Below are positions 18,279 through 25,889 of a DNA stretch of 64,000 nt, one piece after another (the first letter of the stretch is position 1; the number at the start of each line of letters is the position of its first letter). A model generated the notes under the pieces. The model did not search any database, was not told the origin of the DNA, and saw only the letters and a program-made list of their open reading frames with translations. Source of the stretch: Fabrea salina (lineage: Eukaryota > Ciliophora > Heterotrichea > Heterotrichida > Fabreidae); NCBI GenBank assembly GCA_022984795.1, contig JALIHJ010000004.1:186001-250000 (forward strand), written 5' to 3'. The position numbers were made by a program, and so were the translations under genes.

Positions 18279-18998
18279 ATGGGCTGTTGCAATTCCAATC
18301 TAGAACCTGCAAATAACACCAACACTGTTTTAAGAATAGACACTCCGCAAGACGAAGAAGTACTTATTAAGAAAGCCGAGAACCTACTTCCTTTTGCAAA
18401 CCGTTCTTCCAAAGAAATAGTTCCTTTAATCATTGCTAAAGGTAAAGTAGGAGTGCTGAGCATGATCCGTCTTAGAAGGATTGCAATCAACTTAGACTTG
18501 GATCCTACTGTTTTTTCTAACAATAAGACTCTGCTGAACTCCCAAGTCTTTCAAATCCTTAAAAGCGATAAAAACCAGCTGGACATTCTAGATCTGGCAC
18601 TTTTTGCTGTCTTAGTCGGCGAAGACTCTTCCTTAGAAAAAGCAAGTCTGATTTTCAATATCTTCAAAAACAAAGAATCAGAGTTACTCACCAAAGAAGC
18701 ATTTACGGAAGCACTGGAAAAAGCAATTGAAATAAGTTCAGAAAAAATTCCACAAATGGCTTTGCTTTATAACCAAATTACTCAAAAAGAACTTGACTCT
18801 TACAAAGAAATCCTTCTGGAAAACAAAACTAAGTACATAAACTCTGTAGTTGTAAAGGTGTTCAAAGGTAAAATCAACCTAGACCAAGAAGAGTTTTTGA
18901 AGAACCTAAACGACTCTTCTCTTTTAGGGGAGATAACGTGGCCAAGCGAAATCAGAGCTGCACTTTCAAGCGCTCCTCAATTTGTTCAAACAGTTTAA
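18279..18998 (+). CDS. Unknown acylated EF-hand-like protein (MGCCNS N-terminus)
   Basis: 239 residues. The start MGCCNS is a classic substrate for N-myristoylation at Gly2 and palmitoylation at Cys3/Cys4, so membrane attachment is expected. The rest is helical, with degenerate EF-hand-like stretches (ILDLALFAVLVGEDSS, NKESELLTKEAF, GKINLDQEEFLKNL) recalling neuronal-calcium-sensor or calcineurin-B-like folds. Complete calcium loops are lacking. The gene starts in TATAAAATATGG. The RbBP5-like gene follows on the same strand after 8 nt. Confidence 0.75.
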   Translation: MGCCNSNLEPANNTNTVLRIDTPQDEEVLIKKAENLLPFANRSSKEIVPLIIAKGKVGVLSMIRLRRIAINLDLDPTVFSNNKTLLNSQVFQILKSDKNQLDILDLALFAVLVGEDSSLEKASLIFNIFKNKESELLTKEAFTEALEKAIEISSEKIPQMALLYNQITQKELDSYKEILLENKTKYINSVVVKVFKGKINLDQEEFLKNLNDSSLLGEITWPSEIRAALSSAPQFVQTV

Positions 18999-19006
18999 TA
19001 TAATTA

Positions 19007-20155
19007 ATGGAAAGGCTTAATATTCGTTTGCTGAAGCAAGAAAGCGTGAAAGCTTATGTGTGCACAGAAATCATTGGAAAGGTAGAAGGATGCGTAGCAG
19101 GGTGTTTTTCTCCCTCAGGAGAGTACCTTGCAATGGGAAGGAGCTGCGGAGAAGTCATTATATACTGCTTCCTCACACACTCAGTCATACAACGACGCCT
19201 TCTTTGCAAAGCTAAAGCAAAAGTGCTTTCAATCACTTGGAAAGAAAAGATTTACGTTTTGACAGATGCCAACTTTCTTTACACAATGACTTTAGAAGAG
19301 GAGTTAGACGAACCTTTGCAGTTTGACTTTAAAACTAGCGAAATGCAAATTCAAGGAAGAAAAGCTTTGGTTTTTGGAAAGTCAGATGTAGTATTGGCTG
19401 ACTTGGACTCAAGGAGTATAGCTTCCCTAAAACAAGACCGCATAGCAACTGAATGGTTTGGTTGCTTTTACAAAGACTCTTATTTAGTGACTTTTGGAAC
19501 TCCTAACAACAAGTTTTACTTAACAGACACACAAGGAAACTTAATTCACTCCCAGGAAGTGTCTTCTGTGTTCCAGTCTGCAGTAAGGAACTTTTCACAC
19601 AACTCAGAAAACTTGTTTTTGCTGAATTCGCGAGACAGACTACTGAGACTTTTTGAAGTGAAAGAAGAACCCTGGGAATTCGTTTTGAAAAAAGAAATTG
19701 GCGACTACATTGAGAAGAAAAGGTGGTCCGCTTGCTGCTTTTTCAAAACCCAACCAGACAGTCCTTACTTTGTGTTGGCTTGTTTACAAGAAACAGGCTC
19801 CCACACTCTCAAGATGTTTGACACTGTCGAACACCAAAGCAGAGTAAGTTTAGCCAAAAACATGCACTCTCCTTTGGGCTCTGCTAGTTTCCTTTGCTAC
19901 TCACTTAACACACATATCCATCCCTTGATTTGTGTAGTAACTCAAGCAGGATCAGTTCTTTTGTGGAGTAGTGGAACTTTCCTTAAGGTTGAAAAGTGGA
20001 GCACTTCACTAGGAATTCCTAACTTTGTGGAACTTGAGGAAGGCAACGTAGAGTACGTCGAAAAAGAAGACGAATTCGACAAGGTAGTTACTTCAGCTAC
20101 ACCTCTAGACCTGGACCCCACACCTACTCCAGCACCTTTTAGACTTAAGTTTTAG
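19007..20155 (+). CDS. RBBP5: RbBP5/Swd1, WD-repeat subunit of COMPASS (H3K4 methyltransferase)
   Basis: 382 residues, a seven-bladed propeller with weak WD signatures. The N-terminal blade reads GCFSPSGEYLAMGRSCGEVIIYCFLT, comparable to the RbBP5 'FNRWGTLLAVGCNDGRIVIWDFLTR' blade. The hallmark is at the C-terminus: HPLICVVTQAGSVLLW, then FVELEEGNVEYVEKEDEFD. It matches the 'ELEENVEYEERESEFD' activation segment and hinge by which RbBP5 stimulates MLL/SET1 and binds Ash2L and WDR5. It is expected in the nuclear SET1/COMPASS complex. Neighbours FAM32A-like and SPT5 are also gene-expression factors. Confidence 0.85.
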   Translation: MERLNIRLLKQESVKAYVCTEIIGKVEGCVAGCFSPSGEYLAMGRSCGEVIIYCFLTHSVIQRRLLCKAKAKVLSITWKEKIYVLTDANFLYTMTLEEELDEPLQFDFKTSEMQIQGRKALVFGKSDVVLADLDSRSIASLKQDRIATEWFGCFYKDSYLVTFGTPNNKFYLTDTQGNLIHSQEVSSVFQSAVRNFSHNSENLFLLNSRDRLLRLFEVKEEPWEFVLKKEIGDYIEKKRWSACCFFKTQPDSPYFVLACLQETGSHTLKMFDTVEHQSRVSLAKNMHSPLGSASFLCYSLNTHIHPLICVVTQAGSVLLWSSGTFLKVEKWSTSLGIPNFVELEEGNVEYVEKEDEFDKVVTSATPLDLDPTPTPAPFRLKF

Positions 20156-20163
20156 TTATATAA

Positions 20164-20427
20164 ATGTCTTACGTTCCTGGAAAACTCAGAATAAAACGCC
20201 CTAGACCTTCTTCAAGTACTGAAATGCCTAAAAAAAAAGTTGAGTTAATCCAAGAAGTCCAAAAAACCAAAGCCCAGGTTCAATTTGAAAAACACCAAAG
20301 TAAAACTGGTTCACAAAAACTTCGAAAAAAGATTAAAGTTACCTATAAAGACGAAATTGAAGGCTACAATAAAAAGCTTTCGGAAATGGCAGAGCAATTC
20401 GATATCCCAAGAGTAGGACCAGGCTAA
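20164..20427 (+). CDS. FAM32A-like small basic spliceosomal protein
   Basis: 87 residues. The start YVPGKLRIKRP fits the 'GxLKLKG' N-terminus, and the C-terminal block VTYKDEIEGYNKKLSEMAEQ + FDIPRVGPG fits the FAM32A end (RVEDFNRHLDTLTEHYDIPKVSWTK in human). FAM32A is a spliceosomal C* factor that reaches into the active centre at the 3' splice site. This ciliate form is a little shorter than the 112-residue human protein. The ATG sits 8 nt after the RbBP5 stop, in tatataaATG. Confidence 0.8.
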   Translation: MSYVPGKLRIKRPRPSSSTEMPKKKVELIQEVQKTKAQVQFEKHQSKTGSQKLRKKIKVTYKDEIEGYNKKLSEMAEQFDIPRVGPG

Positions 20428-20454
20428 AGGACTTTAACTACTAAGTAATAATAA

Positions 20455-22593
20455 ATGTCAGATTCAGAAAGCTCCTTCCACGACCAAAACAACATGGACT
20501 ACTCTGACGAGTCAGAAGATTATGAGCCACAGAAAAAGAAAAGACAAAAACCCAAGTCCAGTAAAGGAAGAAAGCGACTTAAGGGCGCTAAGCAATTTTT
20601 TGAAATAGATGCTGTCAGCGGAGATGAAGAAGAAGTCTCAGAAGTAGACGACGAATACGCTTACGAACGAGCTGAAGCAGAAAAACTCTACCGCCAACAA
20701 AGACAAAGACCATCTAACTTAGAAAGCGTGAGTGCTGAGGAACTTGCTAAGCGCTACGAAGATCGTGTTGCAGACCAGAAGGTCACCTACATATCTAAGG
20801 AGCTCAGTCAAGTTGCTCAACAGCAAAGGCTTCCTTCAGTAGAAGACCCTAAACTCTGGCTTGTGGGATGTCGTCGGGGCAAAGAAAAAGAAGCCGTGAT
20901 CAACCTTATGAACAAAGCTATTGTTAAAGCACAAGAAGGAGATCCACTACCAATATACTCTGCATTCGCTTCAAACCACGTTAGAGACAACATTTACGTA
21001 GAGGCCTTCAACAAGCTCCATGTTGTAAATGCCATTAAAGGGATGAATGTGCTATACGATAACAAAATTACCCTTGTGCCCATTTCAGAGATGGTTGACG
21101 TCTTTGCTATGGACAAGGCTAAAAAGCTGCCAATAGAAAAAGGAAGTTACGTAAGAATAAAATCGGGGGACTACAAAGGCGACCTTGCCCAGATAGTGCA
21201 TGTAGAGGAGCACCGAGGTAGGGCCCTTGTTAAAGTTGTTCCTCGTTTGGAAAAAACTGGCAACAAAAAAATTAGGGCTCCCCCCAAACTCTTCAATCCT
21301 AACGACTACCCAGACAGCGAAAGGAAGCGCGATCCGATCACTCACGAAAACTACTATTACTGGAATGGACACCAGTTTTACCAAGGTTTCCTGATAAAGT
21401 CAATGTCTATTAGGTCACTGCAGATGGAAAACGTGACTCCAAGCCTTGCTGAAGTGCAGGTATTTCAGTCTGCTCCTAAAGAAGAAGCAGAAGACCAACA
21501 ACCAAACATCCAAGCCCGCCGGACTACTTTTGTACAGGGTGATACTGTAAAAGTTGTTAAGGGAGGCGAAAGAGGACTAACTGGAACTGTGATCACTTCT
21601 AATGAGGACAGTGTTACGCTAATTCCACTTATTGAGGAACTTTGTGAACAAAAGTACGACTTTCCTGTAGAGGACTTAGTTAAGTTCTTCAATGCTGGAG
21701 ACCACGTGAAAGTTATAGGAGGACGCTTTGCTGGAACTACAGGCATGGTAGTGGCGTCCCAAGACTCTACTGCTGATGTGATAAGCGACGCAACCAAAAA
21801 GGTAATTAAAGTGCTGTGCAATGATTTGAAACTAAGCGACGAAATTGCCTCAGCAAACACTTCAGGGTCTATCTACAGAGTAAACGACGTAGTTACTTTA
21901 ACCAACGAAAAAATGTGCGGACTCGTTCTTAAAGTAGAAAACGACCACGTCAAAGCAATCATGGAAAATTCAGAAATTAGAAGTATTTGGTTCCACGAAA
22001 TCTCTAAAAGATTCATTCCCAAAAAAGCTTCTGCTATGGACAGAGACGGCAACACAATCTCTTCTAGAGACATGGTTAAGATTTGCAACCCCAAACACGA
22101 AAAGTATGGAAAGATAGGGTCTGTCAAAAACAGTTTAAGGGGGACAGTGTTTCTTTACATGCCTGACTCTTTGGACTCCCACAAGATCGTGCCAGTCAGG
22201 CAAAGGGCTGTGGAGTTACTGGGAAGTGAAAGACAAACAGACGAGCCTGAACTTAGACAGGAAGACTTTATTGGACGTCAAGTCAGAATAACGGCTGGAC
22301 CTTACAGAGGCAAAACTGGAAGAGTGCTTGAGCTGCTAGACCGAAAAGCCAGAATAGAACTAAGCTCCGAAAACAAACAAGTCACTGTAAACGCAGACGC
22401 AGTTGCTGCTATAGGATCGGCCTCAGAAGGAATAGGTTTGCAAAGTGCACAGGACGTACTTCGGACGCCAGCAAGGTCCCCTGGGTACCCAGTCGGCACT
22501 CCAGCACACGAAATGCAGTCGCCTTCTCATTGGAGAGACACGCCCTACAACGACTGGGCTCGCTCGCCTAGTGCCCACCGCTCCTATAAATAG
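20455..22593 (+). CDS. SPT5: Transcription elongation factor SPT5
   Basis: 712 residues. An acidic N-terminus precedes a NusG-N (NGN) domain at about 135-225 (LWLVGCRRGKEKEAVINLM, IKGMNVLYDNKITLVPISEM). A series of KOW modules follows (GSYVRIKSGDYKGDLAQIV, GDTVKVVKGGERGLTGTV, GDHVKVIGGRFAGTTGMV, GRQVRITAGPYRGKTGRV). The C-terminus holds a short CTR-like tail with TPARSPGYPVGTP, TPYNDW and SPSAHRS, probable P-TEFb targets. With SPT4 it forms DSIF on RNA polymerase II. It is shorter than animal SPT5 (about 1080). TAG stop; the PIG-C gene ends 6 nt away on the other strand. Confidence 0.96.
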   Translation: MSDSESSFHDQNNMDYSDESEDYEPQKKKRQKPKSSKGRKRLKGAKQFFEIDAVSGDEEEVSEVDDEYAYERAEAEKLYRQQRQRPSNLESVSAEELAKRYEDRVADQKVTYISKELSQVAQQQRLPSVEDPKLWLVGCRRGKEKEAVINLMNKAIVKAQEGDPLPIYSAFASNHVRDNIYVEAFNKLHVVNAIKGMNVLYDNKITLVPISEMVDVFAMDKAKKLPIEKGSYVRIKSGDYKGDLAQIVHVEEHRGRALVKVVPRLEKTGNKKIRAPPKLFNPNDYPDSERKRDPITHENYYYWNGHQFYQGFLIKSMSIRSLQMENVTPSLAEVQVFQSAPKEEAEDQQPNIQARRTTFVQGDTVKVVKGGERGLTGTVITSNEDSVTLIPLIEELCEQKYDFPVEDLVKFFNAGDHVKVIGGRFAGTTGMVVASQDSTADVISDATKKVIKVLCNDLKLSDEIASANTSGSIYRVNDVVTLTNEKMCGLVLKVENDHVKAIMENSEIRSIWFHEISKRFIPKKASAMDRDGNTISSRDMVKICNPKHEKYGKIGSVKNSLRGTVFLYMPDSLDSHKIVPVRQRAVELLGSERQTDEPELRQEDFIGRQVRITAGPYRGKTGRVLELLDRKARIELSSENKQVTVNADAVAAIGSASEGIGLQSAQDVLRTPARSPGYPVGTPAHEMQSPSHWRDTPYNDWARSPSAHRSYK

Positions 22594-22599
22594 GCATAA

Positions 22600-23493
22600 T
22601 TAAGTATTAGAATGAGATTTGATTTTAGGCAAGTCCCAAGGACCCTCGATTTTGTTTTTGTAGTGGTAAACCGACATAAGCCATAAAGGTCCTACATACC
22701 TTATGAAGTAAAATTGGCCAAGCACCAAAACCGCTGCATACGAGTACTTGTAAATAGCAAAAGCGTTAAAGTAAGCAAGCCCGAACCCTAAGTATCTGTA
22801 GGCAGTTGTTGATTTTGCGTGGATTGCTTGCCGGAAGTAAGGCGAAAACCCAAATAGTCTGACTAGGTCTTACATAAATGCTAGAGACAAAGTAAAGTAA
22901 ACGTAGTTGGAAGAGTTAAGTCTGGAACTCAGCAGCAAAGCTGATATAAGTGCACAAGTAAGCGAGGTTACATTGGGAACAGGGGCACTGGAGTTAACAA
23001 AGCTGTAGTCGTAAAACAACAAATACAGAACCCAAAATAAAAAAGTCATCAGAAAAATAGTGTCATCGGCGTAGTTGCTGTTGATGGTTTTCAGGACAGG
23101 ACTGAGTATGTAGAGAGTTGCAACTAGTATGAGTCCTGTTCTCATAGAAGACCTTATTTGGGACAACTTCAAGGATTGCAGGTATATGTAAATGAGAAGT
23201 CCAACAGTCAAAAAGGAATACTCAAGCAGTATGAGTGTGGGCTCAGCAAGTTCTTGGTTGTAAGCTACTTGAAACCAAAACAGAAACAGTACCATAGTGT
23301 TGATTGCATAAGTGATTTCGCTGGTGTTGTCAACTAAGGCCCAGAAGTTGTACTTCTTAGTTTTTTCTTGAGTAACTAAACTAGTTAAGAAGTGCTCGTC
23401 TACGTAAGAGTCTGGAAAAGGCTGCTTTTTGTAGAGGACTTTTTCCCACTCAGGAGTGTTTTGTTTTTGTTTGCACTGAGTGCACACCGACAT
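22600..23493 (-). CDS. PIGC: PIG-C/GPI2, subunit of GPI-GlcNAc transferase (one 15-nt intron)
   Basis: 292 residues after removal of a 15-nt intron (22873-22859). The N-terminus WEKVLYKKQPFPDSYVDEHF matches the family's 'W.KVLY..QPYPDNYVD..FL' motif. Several transmembrane helices follow, including LSPVLKTINSNYADDTIFL (compare 'LSPVLKTLTESISTDTI'). Exon 2 supplies the typical ending HYKNKIEGPWD. The unspliced frame stops just after LAFM, so splicing is required and restores the conserved end, strong proof of the intron. PIG-C works at the ER membrane in the first step of GPI-anchor synthesis. ATG at 23493 after ggtaactaataat. Confidence 0.93.
22859..22873 (-). other. 15-nt spliceosomal intron in the PIG-C gene
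   Basis: GTAAGACCTAGTCAG. Retention gives an in-frame TAA; removal joins LAF to ILFGFSPYFRQ and restores the conserved PIG-C C-terminus. A at position 10 fits the other introns here. Confidence 0.93.
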
Positions 23494-23654
23494 ATTATTA
23501 GTTACCTATTCATACTTTTCTGCAGTTCCCAGGTCTCTTGAAAGACTGCTTAAGTAACCCCAAAAACGGAGCTTAGCCGGTGCAAACTAACTTGAGTAAA
23601 CTACTCTTGTTCATTTTTAGTATTGTGACTTCGCCAAAGGTTTAGGGGATTATG
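23494..23654. other. 161-nt gap between two minus-strand genes, no gene seen
   Basis: This is wide for the window and less A/T-rich than most gaps (it contains cttagccggtgcaaac and aaccccaaaaacggagc). No open frame of note, no tRNA fold and no snRNA motif was recognised. It should contain the PIG-C 5' leader and the next gene's 3' end; a small non-coding RNA is possible but unsupported. Confidence 0.4.
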
Positions 23655-24047
23655 TTAAGCTTCAACTTCTTCGTCGTCAGGTTCGTCGTCGTGTCCTTGG
23701 AGGTTCCTTGTAGCTTCGATTTCTTCGTTTATCCACCACAACCTAAACAAAAAGTGTTCCCACTTGGCCTTTGTAAAGTCGAACTGGAACTGAGTTCCGT
23801 CTAAAAATTCCATTTTGATCTCGCTAGACTTGGTAAGGTCTCTTTGCTCGCTAATTTTTTCTTGCCAGGTAAAGTTTTCTTGTATTTTTTTGCGAGAGTA
23901 CTTTTGGCACATGCTTTTGAACATTCTGTAAAAGTGCTGGCCTCTGTCTGAGTTTTGGGGGTAGTAAGTTATTGCAGCTGATGTAACATACCTGAAATGA
24001 GGCTTTTCCAGAGACTTGCTAAACACTTTAATGCGCTTGCCTGACAT
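23655..24047 (-). CDS. Unknown 130-residue protein, possibly mitochondrial (mL53-like?)
   Basis: ATG at 24047. A basic N-terminal strand-like segment (RIKVFSKSLEKPHFRYV), then EIKMEFLDGTQFQFDF and an acidic tail (DDEPDDEEVEA). The order 'basic beta strand - helix - strand with DG turn' loosely recalls the thioredoxin-like mitoribosomal protein mL53, but this is a weak resemblance. It lies 18 nt downstream of the end of nothing else on this strand but directly follows the MOB4 start region in the opposite order (MOB4 stop is 18 nt upstream). Function unknown. Confidence 0.65.
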   Translation of the reverse strand: MSGKRIKVFSKSLEKPHFRYVTSAAITYYPQNSDRGQHFYRMFKSMCQKYSRKKIQENFTWQEKISEQRDLTKSSEIKMEFLDGTQFQFDFTKAKWEHFLFRLWWINEEIEATRNLQGHDDEPDDEEVEA

Positions 24048-24065
24048 ATTTAAACACAGTTTAAG

Positions 24066-24698
24066 TTACTTTTCCATAAAGGCATGGGTAGGTATTGTGA
24101 ACAACTTGTTTTGCATCATGTCAAACCTCTGCACGAACTCAGTGAAGCGACCGCACAAGTGCATTTGTTTTTCGCACTTCATAAAAACGTCTCTGTGGTG
24201 GAAGTAAGTATGAGTGAACAGTCTGTACAGGCGCCTTACAATGCTTGTCAAGTACTTAATAGAAGTCGGGGGAATGCTAACTCTACTAGCAAAGTTTTTG
24301 TTATTGTGCAGTAAAGAAGTGGCGTGGTCCAAGGTGTGCGTCATGTAGTCAATGGCAGAGCACTCTTGCGGAGTTTTATGCGAAGCGCACAAGTAAAGCC
24401 ATTCGTCTGTGGCTTTCATCTTAGGACAAGTACTAGGTGTGCAAATCCCCATAAGGTTTACCACTAGTTGGTTCAATTCAGTAATGAATTGCCTCATATG
24501 TTCATACTGCCACACACTCACATCTACGTCTGAAGGAGGCTCGCATATTTTGGCAACATTTGAAGAGTCTTGTCTGATGAGTTCTTGTATGTACTCCTGG
24601 ACTGAAAAGGGCCCAGTCATTTCCGAGTACTCTTCAAGCTCCCAGTTCCACAGGTCTTCCCTCAAAGTGCCTGGTCGGTTCCTTCTTACTTTTTTCAT
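24066..24698 (-). CDS. MOB4: MOB4/phocein, STRIPAK complex subunit
   Basis: 210 residues. The opening KKVRRNRPGT matches the MOB4-specific 'VLRRNRPGT'. The Mob fold follows: VWQYEHMRQFITELNQLVV, the zinc pair CTPSTC, the block LCASHKTPQECSAIDYMTHT (compare '[20 protein letters not shown]') and the HTYFHHRDVF zinc histidines. MOB4 belongs to the STRIPAK phosphatase-kinase assembly rather than to the NDR-kinase-activating MOB1 group. ATG at 24698 after taatttaa; 34 nt from the divergent BTB-like gene. Confidence 0.95.
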   Translation of the reverse strand: MKKVRRNRPGTLREDLWNWELEEYSEMTGPFSVQEYIQELIRQDSSNVAKICEPPSDVDVSVWQYEHMRQFITELNQLVVNLMGICTPSTCPKMKATDEWLYLCASHKTPQECSAIDYMTHTLDHATSLLHNNKNFASRVSIPPTSIKYLTSIVRRLYRLFTHTYFHHRDVFMKCEKQMHLCGRFTEFVQRFDMMQNKLFTIPTHAFMEK

Positions 24699-24732
24699 TT
24701 AAATTACTAGAAGAAAGCGCTTATAATTAGAT

Positions 24733-25467
24733 ATGGAAAATGCAAGCATTAGTCTTGAAGGGTCATCAGAAGATAACATTTTAATAAAAATAGCAGACCT
24801 GCCCGCAATTCACTGCCCCAAAAAGCACTTGATAGAAGCATCGGAGTACTTTGAAGCTTTGGCAAAAGGGAACTTCAAAGAAGCTTCCTTGGGCGGAGTT
24901 ACTTTTGCTTTGTCAGAGTGGAAAGAAGAATACTACAGCTTTTTTTGTTGGCTTTCTTCTGGCATAGACCTTCTGAAAGTAATCAACACACGTTCTTTGC
25001 TGTTCTTCATCATACTGGCCAACTACTTCCAACTAAAACCTTCGTACTTCGAAAACATCAACAGGTACTCTGGAAACATTCCTTTACTTGACTCTGCAGT
25101 CCAAAGTTACTTGATGCCCTTTTGGTCTTACAGGTTTATACCCTTTCCAACCATGACTACTATTGTTTTGGGCAACCAAACCCCTGACAAAAACTCCCAC
25201 TTAGTTAAACTTGTTTTAGCTTGGCTTGACGAGTCAAGCTTTGAAGACAGAAGGGAACTAGAAAGTTCAGAAGCCTTTCACCAAGTCAGGGACTTTTTAA
25301 GAACTCTCCAGTCCTGGATGCCCACTAATCTAGGAGACCTTTTGGGAGTCATAGAGTCTTACCCCTACGCTTCCCAGGCAATTGAACTAGTTCCTTTGCT
25401 TTCACACATGAAGCCTGTTTGCTTTTGCACGCGCTACACTCCACAAATCCTGATAAAGTATAATTAG
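24733..25467 (+). CDS. BTB/POZ-like protein
   Basis: 244 residues. The N-terminal part resembles a BTB fold: ILIKIADLPAIHCPKKHLIE, ASEYFEALAKGNFKEAS, then a helical stretch with FFIILANYFQL, the usual position of the BTB alpha3-beta4 region. The remaining 130 residues are helical (BACK-like at best). Such proteins may be cullin-3 adaptors. Its TAG at 25465-25467 shares two bases with the stop codon of the opposing RRM gene. Confidence 0.6.
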   Translation: MENASISLEGSSEDNILIKIADLPAIHCPKKHLIEASEYFEALAKGNFKEASLGGVTFALSEWKEEYYSFFCWLSSGIDLLKVINTRSLLFFIILANYFQLKPSYFENINRYSGNIPLLDSAVQSYLMPFWSYRFIPFPTMTTIVLGNQTPDKNSHLVKLVLAWLDESSFEDRRELESSEAFHQVRDFLRTLQSWMPTNLGDLLGVIESYPYASQAIELVPLLSHMKPVCFCTRYTPQILIKYN

Positions 25468-25889
25468 ATTAGTTTGAAAAGGTCTAGCCTTCGGTAGCCA
25501 TTAGGCTCAGGCTGCCTAGGTTCGAATGCCGGGCGGGAGTCTAAAACTACTCCTTTCTCTGGCCCTTTTTCTGGACCTTTCTCTAGTCCTTTCTCTGGCC
25601 CTTTCTCTGGCCCTTTCTCTAGTCCTTCCTCTAGCTCTTTCTCTAGCATAACAACAGCTTCTAGGGTGCTTTCCATAAAGATTTTTTCGTGCAGTTGTTT
25701 CTGGGCTTGAGTTGCTTGTTGATTGGAGGTGAAGTGGATGTAGCTAACACCTTTGGTAAATCTGGGCAAGTCTATCCTAGTGACTCCTTCGAGCCCACCT
25801 ACTAGTTCCTTCACTTCGTTAAACTTTGTGTTAGTTGGTAAGTTTTTTAGCAAAACTTTTGCGATGCCCCTATTAATCAACCTCAGCAT
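25464..25889 (-). CDS. RRM protein with an EKGP tetrapeptide repeat
   Basis: 141 residues. An RNA-recognition motif spans about 8-80: AKVLLKNLPTNTKFNEVKEL (RNP2 region) and GVSYIHFTSNQQATQAQKQL (RNP1 position, degenerate). At about 85-115 a tandem repeat of EKGP/EKGL units follows, then a short Pro/Arg tail. Its ATG directly follows the TAA of the upstream same-strand gene (TAA|ATG, no base between), and no other useful Met exists nearby. No intron-like sequence joins the two frames. RNA binding is likely; the repeat length may vary. Confidence 0.78.
   Translation of the reverse strand: MLRLINRGIAKVLLKNLPTNTKFNEVKELVGGLEGVTRIDLPRFTKGVSYIHFTSNQQATQAQKQLHEKIFMESTLEAVVMLEKELEEGLEKGPEKGPEKGLEKGPEKGPEKGVVLDSRPAFEPRQPEPNGYRRLDLFKLI
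25552..25647. repeat. Tandem 12-nt coding repeat (EKGP/EKGL)
   Basis: On the + strand the unit is close to cctttctctggc, repeated about seven to eight times with small changes (tctagt, tctgga). Read on the minus strand it encodes Glu-Lys-Gly-Pro units of the RRM protein. Unit length is a multiple of three, so expansion keeps the frame. Confidence 0.85.

Noticed and set aside
18868-18882. GTAAAATCAACCTAG inside the MGCCNS-protein gene looks like a 15-nt intron (A at position 10, TAG end).
   Set aside because: It has no in-frame stop, and the residues it encodes (GKINLDQEEF) continue a helix-loop-helix pattern; position 9 is A rather than T or C. Treated as an exonic mimic.
25515-25535. aggttcgaatgccgg resembles a tRNA B box.
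   Set aside because: It lies in the coding end of the RRM gene and no cloverleaf can be drawn around it.
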